64,000 bases of DNA from assembly GCF_004210375.1 (NCBI RefSeq), contig NW_027467782.1, positions 20,067,276 through 20,131,275 of the forward strand. The letters are read 5' to 3'. Source of the stretch: Tachypleus tridentatus (Eukaryota > Arthropoda > Merostomata > Xiphosura > Limulidae). Below are positions 47,827-59,389 of this stretch, piece after piece (within the stretch, counting starts at the first letter, position 1; the number at the start of each line of letters is the position of its first letter). The position numbers were made by a program, and so were the translations under genes. Under the pieces are notes generated by a model. That model was not told where the DNA came from. It saw only the letters and a program-made list of their open reading frames with translations, and did no database searches.

Positions 47827-48144
47827 CTAGTCCTCAGAACCCTCTGACTCTGATGATTTCCTTTCGTTAAACAAATCTCGCAGTTCTTTGAAGTAGAGAG
47901 GTCTCATTGATTTGTATTTCGTAAATTTGTTGTGACGTCTACAAGGTGAAGGTACCTTCTTCCTTTCAGTTAACGGAGTTTCTGATATATATGAGATAAT
48001 TGGTTTATATTTATGAGGCTGTCTTGTTATAAAATATTTGGCATGTGATCCTTCAAGACTTGTGATAATGTTTGTTATTTCACTTGAGTCATTGCTATTT
48101 TGGATGTCCTTCCTATTGGTGAAAACATTCGCCTTTGTTTCTTT
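47827..48144 (-). CDS. Ig-gene exon 6 (terminal)
   Basis: Acceptor TTATTTTTAG; 105 open codons in an AT-rich area (KETKANVFTNRKD... KYKSMRPLYFKELRDLFNE) to a TAG at 47829-47827, followed by stops in all frames. Such a long in-phase frame is strong support. Confidence 0.75.
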   Translation of the reverse strand, partial: KETKANVFTNRKDIQNSNDSSEITNIITSLEGSHAKYFITRQPHKYKPIISYISETPLTERKKVPSPCRRHNKFTKYKSMRPLYFKELRDLFNERKSSESEGSED

Positions 48145-51100
48145 CTAAAAATAACAAGAATCAGGATAGGTTGATGTTAGTTATCATTATATAGAAATTA
48201 CCTCTTGAAAATTAATACAATGAAACTACCGATAACTTGGCTATATAAATTTAGTGGACATTAATTCAAATACGTTTTCGAACAACACTTTTATTGAAAT
48301 ATCCAAATTCTGAGCAAACTAATTGACTCTATAAATTGATTTCTAATAAGTAAAAAGGGAAGGGAATGTTTATCTTGTGCATGTCGAAATATTTACAACT
48401 TTACTTCTGGGAAAAACTCTGTAGGAAGTACGATATGTCTCCAGTACTAAACAGAACAAACTGTAAACAATTACTAACAAGCGTTATTAGAAATTTGAGA
48501 ATTTCAAAAATAATCAAACTAAAAAGAAATTGAAATAAAAAACGTTGGTACCAACAACTATACTTTTAAGAATGATAAATTGCGTGATGTATATTTTAAT
48601 TTAGTTGCTGCAATTATCGAGAATTTTACTCTACGTTGTTTTTGTTGGTTTTTTTTATCAGAAAACTTCAAAACGGACAATCTGTGTCTGCTCACCAAGA
48701 GCATTAATACCAGACTTTAGAGATATTAGTGTTCGGTCCTATTACTGGGCTACACCAGATGTCCTTAATCTATGGATGCCTTTGTATTTAAAATTCGAAT
48801 ATTTTAATATTTGTTTGGAAACAGTTTAACATCGAGATGGCGCTGCGAAATTCATCAATATCGATATGAACTAAAGCGCAAAAAGAATACAAACACGACA
48901 ATAATAATGCTTCATAAAAAGTAAAATAAAATACATTTTTAACTCTATGTGGTGCGTAAATGAGTCCAGTGTTTTAATGAGAAAGTTTCTAGCTAGCATA
49001 AATGTAAACTTGTTAGAGAATTTCTACTGTTTAAAATTTTGGCATGACGAAAGGGGTGTTTGAACATCAGATAAGATACATCAAAGTTCTACAGTTATCC
49101 AAGCAAAGAAAATTTGGCAAATGCCGGTTTGTTAAACAGGAAAAGAAAATAAGCAAATATAAATGTCCCGGCATGGCCTGGTGGTTAAGGCGCTCGGCTC
49201 GTAATTCGAAGGTCGTGCGTTCGAATCCTCGTCACACCGAACATGCTCGCCCTTTCAGCCGTGGGAGCATTATAATGTGACGATTAATCCCACTATTCGT
49301 TGGCAAAAGAATAGCTCAAGAGTTGGCGGTGGGTGGTGATGACTAGCTGCTGCCTTCCCTCTAGTCTTACACAACTAAATTAGCAGTTGTAGTATATGAA
49401 GGATGGAAGTCCTCACATTATACATTATACGTATATATGTCTCTCTACTACTAAATGGAATGAGTACAACCCAACTTTACGAGGTAATGACTCATAAACA
49501 GAGTCATGCAGTACAAATCTATAGAATAAACATTTATTAAAGGTTTGGAGACGGCTTGAATGGTAATGAAGAATATAATGGTATTATATATAATGAATAT
49601 AATAGGATATAATGGTATTATATACTAGCGCAAGTGCTAGTCCCTTGGACGGAATTTACGTAACTTCATAATTAATGAAAAGTTATCTAACGACATGAAT
49701 AATTGTCTCCCTTATATGTGACCAGATCAATGAAAACCATGAGATAAAATACTGATAAAACGCCTTCCTTTCCCCGTAGCGGGCTTAGAACCATAATTTG
49801 AAACAGCTTCTATCCAAGTGGAACCGTTTTAAAATGTTCATATTAGAAGCATCTTTCATATATCTTCCCAAATGTTAATACAGTAGAAAATATGTAATTT
49901 TTTACAGTTTTGTTGTTCATACATTTCACTTTATACTTTGAGTACATAGATTAACAAGAATATCAGGTTATACTTTTGTTGCTAAGCGACATGGCATAAA
50001 GTTGTTGTTGTATACCTATACCAAGTTAAGATTCATCTGTAACTGTGTCAATAACTGTGAAAACACATGACTCATAAACAGAGTCAATAGAGTACAACAA
50101 TTTCCAAAATGTTTTGAGATGGCTGCAATGATAAAGAAGAAACCTGTATTATATGTATATATCTACACACAACGTCTCTAGAAGCTTGTTATCAAGTATC
50201 CATTTAAACCGACTGCAATTTCCTTCTAAAAAATCGATACCATTAAATTTAAACGTTTCTTATAAGGTGGAAGATTGGAGTGTGAAGTTTATAGCCTTAA
50301 TACATTATATTTATAACGGTGTCTAAACTTCACGCAGAACACCAGCATAAAATGTATAGAAAGTAAGTAAATATATGTGACTGAAGGTATATTACATTCT
50401 TCTTATGTTCGTCTATTTGTGCTCTACCCACCACGACTATCGATAGCCGGTTTCTAGCGTTGTAAGTCCCAGACACTCGGTATGAAATAGTGAAATGTGA
50501 TGACATTTCCCGTTATCACAATACTTACTTCAGGAAGATGAAAATTCTGAACGTTTTCGGCCCTCTTCTCTTTTACACTTTTACATTTTCTCTTCTCGTT
50601 TGTATTAACAGACTGATCTTCATCTTTTTGTGGTACAAGTGAATATTTAATTTTTTTTCTATCATCTTTATTTGTATGGTCTTCTGTGTTAGCTGATTTT
50701 ACTGTTTTACATCTACAACAATTGCACTTCCAAATAATGACACTACAAAAGAAAAGCGCTAATAAGTAACATGGATGATTTAATTTGACTCTTATTTGTA
50801 CATCAGTGTTATGTCAATTAAAATGGAATATAATTATAATCTAGAAATAATAATATTTAACAACGACAGCCACAGGGACGTTCTCTCCCAGTGGAACGTT
50901 AGTAAGTATATGAACATATAACACTAAAATAGGCGGGTTCAGTTCCCCACGGTGGACATAGCAAGTTGACCCCTGCTGCATCTCTTTAAAATAAAGTTAA
51001 CAAATGTAAAAAGGAATAAAATGTTATAGCTTAAGAGGGATAATTGAATAATTATTATACTCGCTGATAAATTTCAATTTTAAGACCATATTGAAATAAA

Positions 51101-54100
51101 CTGAAAATCATTAATTAGTTAAAGAACTTTTTTGAATGAAAATGCCTTTTATATTTATCTCAAGTACTCGAATTGTAATAATTTAGCTTACCCATATTTT
51201 ACACGTTTCAATTTCAAGTATTTTTACTGACACGCACAGTACCTTATTGTATTTACATATGAAAAACAGGTTGAACAATAACATACTTACAAGGAATGTT
51301 TTTCATTAGAAGAACTTGTAATATTGTAAAAAGTGATCCACAATTTAAGCTTTAAGTGAATCTCCACACATAAAATACACTTTATTGTAAACTAATGATG
51401 CTAATTTCCCCTTATATATTTCTTTTTAATGCAAGCGTTTGTATCCTTTTGATTATTTATCATTCTAATTAAAAGAAAGTAACTAATATTTTTTTATTTC
51501 TCAGTCCCTTTAAATTCATTATTAAGTATATACACACATGGTTCAACTATTAATAACACAGAAATTATATTAAGATCTATCCAACAAAACATAAAAAATA
51601 CTGTTTTGTTCTTACCTTAGAAAAATTAACAAAAGTGGTATTCCTACTGCAGCAGTTACCAATGGAATCGTATGTTCTGACATGGATGGTGCTGAAATGG
51701 AAAAATACAAGTTAAAAAGAAAGTTAGTTAGTCAAGTGCAATTTGTTTTTGTTATATGATAGTATTGGAGGAGGCTACGTTTTATTTGGTATACTTACAG
51801 TGAAAATAACAAGATAACCACAGCGTTCTGAGTTACTGGAATCGAAGAAGTTCCACTCTTTATTCAAACACGTATAAGTTTAATGCACATGGATAAAACA
51901 GTACAGGTAAAGAAGTGTAAAGTATCACTTTAGATTTACTTTCTTCCTTGATAATCCAAGTAAAGATATTTACTTATCATATCTTATGACAACCAAATAC
52001 ACTGACTGTGTTTTCATATCAAATCAGGATGATCATTTGATACATCACGTGACTGACCACCATTACAGCTGATATATATATTCGTAAGAAGACAAAAGGC
52101 AAAAGTAACAAGTTCTCAGACTTCCAAGGATGTATGATTGTCAACACTGACGTACTAGCAATTTGTAAACTGAATACTGTTTATATGTTTCACTATTCAA
52201 AGAAATCTGTAATTAGTGTCTGAATGAACTACAAACGAAAGAGAATATATTGGAAAACTATCGGTAACAATTCAAAGGGAAAGTACATGGACTGTCTTTT
52301 TGTTGTAAACTAATGTAAAACTCTGTTCGAGTCAACCAGTTTTTATAAAATAGTCAAGGTTTAAATAATACAACAATACTAGGAGGAGGAAAATACTTAT
52401 GGCATACAATTACTGGTCCAAAAACTTACTTCAGACAACAGAAAAGCTCAAACTGTGAACAGTGAATTAGTGGGAATGATAGACGTGGTTTGGTGAATCA
52501 TGTTTTACCTGAGTTGCTATGAGTGGTGAAATGGTAAGATATTTATTATTTAGAATAGAAAATAATGTCCACAATGTACTGGAATATTATAAGAGATCGG
52601 GTATTTACACATTACTACATTTTTTACCTTCATGAATAAGGGATTGAAGAAATTTAATGGGAAGAAAGAACAACACGCGTCAACACAAACATCGTCACTG
52701 TAATATTTTTCCATCACGACATTTTGTCAACAACCTTTCCACACATATTATCTTACGTTAAAGGTACGTTTTACGTAATCTTATATGTAGCATAACTTAC
52801 TTTTCCTTGGAGAAGGAACGTATGTTTCTTCCTCCGTTCCTGGTTGACTTGGATCTAAGAAAAAAGCTTGAAATGTTTACAATGTTAACTTTGACAATTA
52901 AAAATAAAATAATAGATGAAGTATATAATAACTAATTTATTGCTTAGTTTGTTGGAAACAGTTTTTCCTTTTTCGATTTATTTAAAAATTAGAATTCACA
53001 AATACTGATCACACATATAAACGCTTTGAAGGAAAGCACAACTTACAACACAGGTTATGTCTCAGTGTGAGTCCTTCAGGACATTGGTAGTTTTCATTAG
53101 GTTGTACGCATGCTAAAATAAGGTATAAGATGGTTTGTAGTTCAAGTATTGTTGACATAAGAAATAATATTTTGCACTATTTATTTGTAATTTAGCACAA
53201 CACTACATCATGGGCTATCTATGCTCTGCCCATCACGGATATCGAAACCCGGTTTCTTGCATTGGAATCACGCAGACAGTTTGCTGGGCCACTAGAGTAA
53301 TTTTTTGACCTGATATGACACTTTAGGCTCATAACAAATTATTAACTACTTTTCTTCGTGAAAGCTCATACATTGGAAATCCTGTAAGGTATAAACAAAA
53401 TCTAACAAATATAGCTTATCTTGTTCTTTATCTATTGTATCGTAGGTCACAGGAGGTTTCAACTCAATGTATTTTCATAATTAATAATAAATAAGGATTT
53501 ACAATGGTAAAGTTAAGGGTTCGATTTCCCCTCGGTTGGTACAGTGGATATCTCGTTGTAGCTTTGCTATATGAAAAACGCAAATTTTGGTAATTAAAGG
53601 CCCGGAATGGCCAGATGTGTTAAGGCATTCGACGTGTAATCTGAGGGTCGCAGGTTCGAATCCCCATCACACCAAACATGTTCGCCCTTTCAGCCGTGGG
53701 GGCATTATAACGTGACGGTCAATCCCACTATTCGTTGGTAAAAGAGTAGCCCAAGAGTTGGCGGTGGGTGGTGATGACTAGCTGCCTTCCCTCTAGTCTT
53801 ACACCCAGATCAGAATTAAAGATATGCTCAGTAACAGATACAGTTAATCAAATAAGCTCTTCAAACTTTCTTATTTCAAATGATAAGAATGTATCGTTTC
53901 ATCGCTTGGATGTGAAAAGTGGCTAAACAATGTCTCTGAATACCAGAACTTACTGTGTGTTTGTAACAAAAGAAACATTTTTCTGCTATAACACTGTAGC
54001 ATTTTGTAATTTCAATATTTTCACAGACGCTTAAAGAAATCATTCAACACTTTTGATTTTTTAAAATTATTTGTTCTATGACTTGTAAAGAAAACAACAA

Positions 54101-54894
54101 AACCTTTCTAATTTCTAACATAAGGTTATCTCGTTTTCTGACTTCACGGAATGTCTAATTTCATTAATTGTGTAATGCTATTGATTAAATTTATTCATAT
54201 CTATGTATGTATTTAGTTATTGTATATAATAATAATAAATCAAAAATTATTTCGTAATGATAAATTTATATCTGCAGACAAAAAAATTTGATTTTCAACA
54301 TTTTAACACTGCAGGCTTAACGCGGAAACAATGGCGGTGAGCTGTATGTTGGTAGTTGGAAAGGTGATTTCATGGATTTTGGAAAATTAATGTACAATCA
54401 TTAAATATATATCGAACTTATAACACTTTACATAAATTGTAGTAAAAATGGATGGAATCCGATCCATAATTTAAAGTTTTTTTTTACTTCTAAACACTAC
54501 CAAAATCGATTCTTATAAGCATTTACCTTCCAAGAAATGAGTGATGAAAATTGTTTTTTGTGCTTTTATCTCCCAGTTTCTTGTGTATTCAATAACGCAC
54601 TTATACACACCGGTATCAGAAAAATCAAATTTATAAATCATCAAATCTCCCGTGGCTTTGTTTACCCGAATTTTATTATCGTCTGTTGATATTCCACCGT
54701 AGGGGGCCAAACCAATAATACTGGAAAACATCAGAGGTATATCTATTGATTCCAATGCTATCAGGGACACACGGAATCACCTGTGGGGCGCCAAGTACAA
54801 TATTTTCAGGCTTAAGTTTGATGTGTGCAGGCATTGCTATTATTAGAGCATAGAATGCCATAAAAATCAATGTTTTGAAAAAGAACTTCACCAT
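47827..54894 (-). CDS. Type I membrane protein with one Ig domain (six exons)
   Basis: Six exons on the minus strand (54894-54527, 53112-53047, 52854-52801, 51691-51616, 50742-50529, 48144-47827) all have consensus acceptors and GT donors, and their phases fit (1,1,1,2,0). They give about 364 residues if one extra base in exon 1 is discounted. Layout: signal peptide 1-20 (FFFKTLIFMAFYALIIA); one V-type Ig domain with Cys42, W61 and DTGVYKC (Cys99); a Cys-containing stalk 123-170; a TM helix about 171-192 (IPLVTAAVGIPLLLIF) followed by WKCNCCRCK; and a Lys/Ser-rich cytoplasmic tail to 364 ending in an acidic SESEGSED. It should sit in the plasma membrane and bind a ligand or another cell. Ig features (YYWFGP, TGDL, DTGVYKCVIEY) faintly recall FAM187A or ZPBP-type proteins, but I cannot assign a family. 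Introns carry SINE-A, SINE-B and SINE-C copies. Confidence 0.78.
49168..49385 (+). mobile_element. SINE-A, 3'-truncated, in Ig-gene intron 5
   Basis: Forward head with 'gttcgaatcctcg' B box; body ends at 'acaactaaattagc'. Confidence 0.85.
49550..49640. repeat. AT-rich imperfect short repeat
   Basis: 'gaatataatggtattatata' type motif repeated two to three times, in Ig-gene intron 5. Confidence 0.5.
50407..50485 (-). mobile_element. SINE-C fragment in Ig-gene intron 5
   Basis: 'gtgctctacccaccacgactatcg...ctagcgttgtaagtcc'. Confidence 0.6.
50529..50742 (-). CDS. Ig-gene exon 5 (TM end, cytoplasmic tail)
   Basis: Acceptor TTTTCTTTTGTAG chosen because it keeps phase and extends the TM helix (SVIIWKCNCCRCK); a second AG lies 18 bases upstream but would break the frame. 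Donor GAA|GTAAGT. The tail is rich in Lys, Asp and Ser. Confidence 0.75.
50925..50995 (+). mobile_element. SINE-B fragment
   Basis: 'ggcgggttcagttccccacggtgg' and weak tail. Confidence 0.4.
51616..51691 (-). CDS. Ig-gene exon 4 (most of TM helix)
   Basis: Acceptor TTTCCATTTCAG, donor CTAAG|GTAAGA; hydrophobic helix TIPLVTAAVGIPLLLIFL. Confidence 0.78.
52801..52854 (-). CDS. Ig-gene exon 3 (Pro/Glu stalk)
   Basis: Acceptor TTTTTTCTTAG, donor AAAA|GTAAGT; reads YPSQPGTEEETYVPSPRK. Confidence 0.75.
53047..53112 (-). CDS. Ig-gene exon 2 (Cys-containing stalk)
   Basis: Acceptor TTATTTTAG, donor TGTT|GTAAGT; reads ACVQPNENYQCPEGLTLR and HNLC, with three Cys. Confidence 0.75.
53189..53300 (-). 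mobile_element. SINE-C copy in Ig-gene intron 1
   Basis: 'tagcacaacactacatcatgggctatctatgc...tatcgaaacccgg'. Confidence 0.75.
53493..53582 (+). mobile_element. SINE-B copy in Ig-gene intron 1
   Basis: 'gatttacaatggtaaag', 'gggttcgatttcccctcgg', 'gttgtagctttgctat'. Confidence 0.7.
53599..53805 (+). mobile_element. SINE-A, 3'-truncated, in Ig-gene intron 1
   Basis: Forward head and body ending at 'ctctagtcttacac', tail missing. Confidence 0.88.
54527..54894 (-). CDS. Ig-gene exon 1 (signal peptide and Ig domain)
   Basis: ATG at 54894; donor GAAG|GTAAAT. The frame from the ATG runs through YYWFGP and then stops. The Ig frame (YGGISTDD... to ITHFLE) is one base off, the shift lying in the run GGCCCCCTAC near 54703. 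One fewer C restores a continuous frame. Confidence 0.75.
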
Positions 54895-55014
54895 CTCTAT
54901 ATCTTAAAGTCTGCTTGCAGTAGTAGATTGAATGTTTTACAAAATGTCTCCCAATTATCTGTGTTGCTAAGATACCGTTTCATTGTTAATATTATAAATA
55001 TTGTAAGCACGTAA

Positions 55015-55580
55015 CAACAAACAATATGATATAAAAGTTACGGAGTTCCGGATTAAACACTAAAAGCTGATAAAAGTTACGGAGTTACGGATTAAACGCT
55101 AAAAGCTGACAAAGTACAGAAACTAAAAGGTGTGAAATTTATGATGAGGCTACAGAAACCACAATTCCATCTTTACACAGCTTTGATTTGAATTTAAAAT
55201 ATATAAATTCAAAAATGTGTGAAAAAAACGTCTAGTGGTTACGTTATTTTTATCACAAAATAAGATATTGTTGTTTCACATCATGCTTAGAGGCAACAAA
55301 GAAACACCACAACAATATATCATAAAAGTTACGAAGTTCGGGATTAAACACTAAAAGCTGATAAAAGTTACGGAGTAACGGATTAAACGCTAAAAGCTGA
55401 CAAATTACAGAAACTAAAAGGTGTGAAATTTATGATGAGGCAACAGAAACCACAGTTCCATTTTTAAAGAGCTTTGATTTGAAGTTAAAATATACAAATT
55501 GATATATGTGTGAAAAAACATCTAATGTTTACGTTATTTTATTACAAAATAAGACATTGTTGTTTCACAATAATACTTGC
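55015..55580 (+). repeat. Tandem duplication of ~300 bp upstream of the Ig gene
   Basis: 55022-55270 and 55320-55560 are near-identical ('gtgtgaaatttatgatgagg', 'gaaaccacagttccat', 'gtgtgaaaaaac'). Each begins with a doubled 'ataaaagttacgga...aaaagctga' motif. It lies within 0.7 kb upstream of the Ig-gene ATG. Confidence 0.85.
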
Positions 55581-56149
55581 TAAATAATCACAATTATTGT
55601 TGTGAAAATAGTTCAAACAACTCGCCTGGTAGGTAAATTACATATACGGAATTTAAAAAGTTTCTATTCTTCCCTTAAGTTTCCCAAATTTGAGTTAAAA
55701 TATTAAAAATAAAAGCATCATAAACAAACTGTTTACATACTGGTTGGAACAGAATTATAAGAAAAAGAAATTTATTTATTTTCTCCCATGAAGATACCTA
55801 GGGGGCTGAATATAAAAATCGTATAGTTAATAACATCATAGGCCTAATATCAATGTCTTCTGACAAGTGCAATGAATTGTGATCACACTCTATCAGTTTA
55901 GAAAACGTCTTCACCGTAAGATTCGTTGCTTATATAAATATTGTTCTTATTGTGTTTGGTCGTCGGCAATGGATAGGACAAAGTATAGTTGATATAATAT
56001 TGTACATGTTTGTTTTTTGAAAAATTCGTGAGTGCTTACGAAACACATGAGGTAGATATAGCCCAGAGTGCCGGTTTTGTAACTATGGCTGGAGGTGCAA
56101 GCAACCCTGTTAATGGAAATATCTGCAATTATTCAGTGAGAGACTGATC

Positions 56150-58200
56150 AATCTGTGAGTCAGCCACTTTCTCTTGAAGTTATTCATCTCATGAACAATC
56201 TGAACCTGTTCATTCCGAGAAAGATTTTTATAGCCTTTTTCCACCACAGGATTTTCTTATGTTTCCCGTACACCCCTCCAGAGTCAGCTCGGTCTAATAT
56301 TGCGTATTTAGGTATGATTTCTCAGGTATGTGATGTTTTATCCCTTTTATGAATTCCTACAATCCTCATCCTTTTTGTTGTATGATAGTTCTCAGTTCTT
56401 CCTTACCATATTTAGTTTTCCCACTTTCTTTGGATATTAGGGTTCATACAAAGCAATTTACTTCATAATTGGTTGAGAGTTCCAGCATGTCTTGCTTCCT
56501 ATGTGCTGTGGATAGTTTGTTTGACGAACCATCAAGTAGCCTATCCGTTTTAAGACTCACAGGTGTTGGAATCTATTTTGCCAATTTGGGAGTACCCCCC
56601 TAACTACCAGTGCTTTTAACCCATGCCTCTGTCTTATCCTTACTTTTGTGGTATTTATCTACCATACATTTACTTTCAGATACTCTGTACAAAAGTCCTG
56701 AGGTTTATGAGGAACAGCCTCTCCTTTGTTACTTCTAAGATGACTCATTTTTCATTCTCTACTCTCACCTTGCATACATAAATTTTCTGTTGTTGAAACA
56801 TACTGGGTCAAAATGCAGCCTTCTGTCAGATTTATTTGCTGCCCACTTAGGAAATCATGTGTAGCTCTGTTTCTTAGTATATTTTCAAACGTATTCCAGA
56901 CCCTTTGGAATTGCATGCTGGGAACACCTGCATCAACACTCTATCTTTTCGTTTTTGGTAGCTCATTTGCCACAGTTGGAATCAAGACAAGCCCCTATTC
57001 CTGTTTCCCATCCTAGTGCTTCCCAGCTTTTACCTGTTCCTCTTTCCAGGTGTTTTTTTCAGTGTAGATCATCATAGTATCAACAGTACCAGTTGATAAC
57101 TGGATGGGAGCTCAGTTGTGTGACTTTCTTCCCTTTTGGCAGTGTTTCACCACAGATTGGTGGATTATTTGGACATGTCCTATGCTTCCTTTACCTTCCT
57201 CTTTTTATCACAGATATCCATTTCTTTCCTTCCTCAGAATCCCATTAACAGCCAGCTTCTGTTGGAGGTAGTTCAGGACCTTCTGTCCAACAGAACATTG
57301 AATCTGGAAATCATCTCTTTCCTAGTTTCTATTCCAGTTTGTTGTTGTCATTAAAATTGAAGACTGACTATCTGTCATGGTCTTTCAATCAATTTCTCAG
57401 TCTTTTTTTTTTTTTTTATAATATAGAGTAAAAGCAAAAAACATAAGTTTTTGCACATTGTAGTGAATATGTTTGACTTCTTCCTTCAATTATACTTTAT
57501 CTGTATTGTGGAGGCAGGGCTGAATTATTTACTAGGCACGGTGCCTAGGGCCTATGAAAACTATAGGTCCATGAAAAGTTTCCTTAAAAGTTAATTTTGG
57601 TTTAACTTATATGGCTGGTAGGGCCTACAAACAGTAGGTGCCTACGTCCTACAATCGTTTTGATACAGCATGGTGGAGGAACTTGGGATTGTTCTGGTTC
57701 TTTCCCTTCAACTGTCTTTTGTGTAGCTTATTCTGAAGATGTTATTTGTCTTAGGTTGGTTCTGGTCAATTTCTCTCTCATACACATTTTTTCAATCCAG
57801 GACATCAGGTTTTTTAAGTTGATATACCATTTTGAATTCTTAACATACGCTCTCTTCAGGAGTCAGGGGTTTGATATCCCTTCTGGTCTCATTAATTTCA
57901 GGTGAAGATGGTATGATCCTCATTCTACACCCACCCTCTCTATCTGTGTCAGTTTCCAGCAGCACAGATTTTGGATGTAGTTGTCAAGTACAGTCCATCA
58001 TGCCCTAGCCACTTTGTGTCTGGGGACACTTCCATTTTTCCCCAATACTAATTGGATTTACTTCTCAGTTTTTGTCTACCAGAATATACAACACATTTCC
58101 CAGATTGGTGAAGAGTATGGCTGGTTTAGAAGTAGTATAGTCTCCCACATCATATCTACATATCTGATTCTTTAGACTCAAAGTGTGCCTTTGTACTCTT
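56150..58200 (+). mobile_element. DIRS-like retroelement remnant
   Basis: Plus strand, many stops. Recognisable in shifting frames: VSTVPV near 57085, then WMGAQLCDFLPFWQCFTTDWW (57101-57163), a block that precedes the RT in DIRS-type elements; LLLEVVQDLLSNRTLN (57260-57305); PSFYSSLLLSLKLKTDYL (57323-57376); and LVLVNFSLIHIFSIQDIRF (57755-57810), resembling the RT/RNase H segment. No tyrosine recombinase or terminal repeats were identified. Family call rests on motif likeness. It is probably inside an EXOC6 intron. Confidence 0.5.
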
Positions 58201-59315
58201 TCAAAGGGTGCTTCTTTTCTTCCCTTGCACCAATTCAGTGTGTGATTCTATCTGATTATATAAGTACAGCTAATGTACCATATCAGAAGTTAATTTTTCT
58301 ATACATAAAATGTGCTTCCTCTCCACTGAAAATGAGTGCTTCAATTCTCCACTAAAACTCAAAACAGTAATTTGATAGAACTGAAAAGAGGAAGTTGCAC
58401 GTATAATGAGTGTATAGCACTTTCCTTTGTGGAGGATTATCCACGATAATTTGCATGAGGGACATTAAAATGAGTCATTTTCAAAGGAAGGGAGGAAAAA
58501 GGCTTGTGGCATGTTTTTCTTTCTTTTTTCACATAGAGGGCAGCATTAAATGAGACTAGTTATATGAAATACATTTTCTGTATAGGAAACATAACTTTCA
58601 CTGTTGCCCTGCTTAATATCTTATTTTGTTGAAAATCACCTATATTTTCATGAAAATTGGGATCATCTAGAAATTTTTCCTTCTCTCTAGTATGTTTTCT
58701 TGGCCTCCAAATTAACAAGGTGCCTTATATCCAATTTTATATTGTAAGCCTTGATATGGATATATCATCCAGTTGTAAAAGAGACCCAAGGGAACTCTCA
58801 GTCCTAACTTGTCAATTTAGAGGTCATTAGATGAAATTCTTATTGTAGTTTTGTTATTTATTTTTCAGTTGTGTAAATAATCAGATTACTTAATAGTCTT
58901 ACACAGTATTATTTGTTTAAGGGTTCATTTAACTTTTAAGAACAACTTTCAGGTTTCCTGCTGCCCTTGGAACTATTTCATTGTAAATCATGTTCAGTTT
59001 TGATGGCCATAATAATGCGTTATTATGAAAATACTTCTTTCACTGTAGTAAGTTTCTACAAACGTTGATGAGGTCAATCTTATTCCACACATTTTGATAC
59101 ACTTTTCACACAATCTCTACTGCATTTGGATGTTGGCTTTCTAGACTATGTTTAAGCAGATCAAAGACAAAAACAAAACAGCATTTTATGCTTCAATAAA
59201 ACTGAATTGTGTTGGCAATCCAAATATTTTATGTTAAGGCCTTTAAAACAAATACAGATAATAATTATTCATTAATGGATATAAACTAAACTGAGTTCTT
59301 TTTTGTCTTCAATAG
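58201..59315. other. Intron-like, no gene seen
   Basis: AT-rich sequence without open frames, SINEs or recognisable exons; ends in the polypyrimidine tract and acceptor of the EXOC6 exon. Confidence 0.5.
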
Positions 59316-59389
59316 TGTTTGCTAATTCAGAACCTGTTAGAGGGTTTGAAGAAGGTGCACTCCAGATGTGCTTTGCTGATCTTAGGCAG
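59316..59389 (+). CDS. Exocyst complex subunit 6 (Sec15), internal exon
   Basis: A 74-nt exon with strong acceptor (TTTTTTGTCTTCAATAG) and donor (CAG|GTTAGT). It enters with two bases of a split codon (presumably A|TG, Met) and reads FANSEPVRGFEEGALQMC then FADLRQ, leaving phase 0. This matches the C-terminal part of EXOC6/Sec15 (animal consensus MFASSEP.PGF...L.F.DLRQ), just before the LLDLF..WDW segment. EXOC6 is the exocyst subunit that links Rab11/Sec4-type GTPases on vesicles to tethering at the plasma membrane. Neighbouring exons were not found within the window: the next one must lie beyond 64.0 kb or be missed, and the previous one is also unseen. Identity is from memory of the family. 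Confidence 0.7.
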
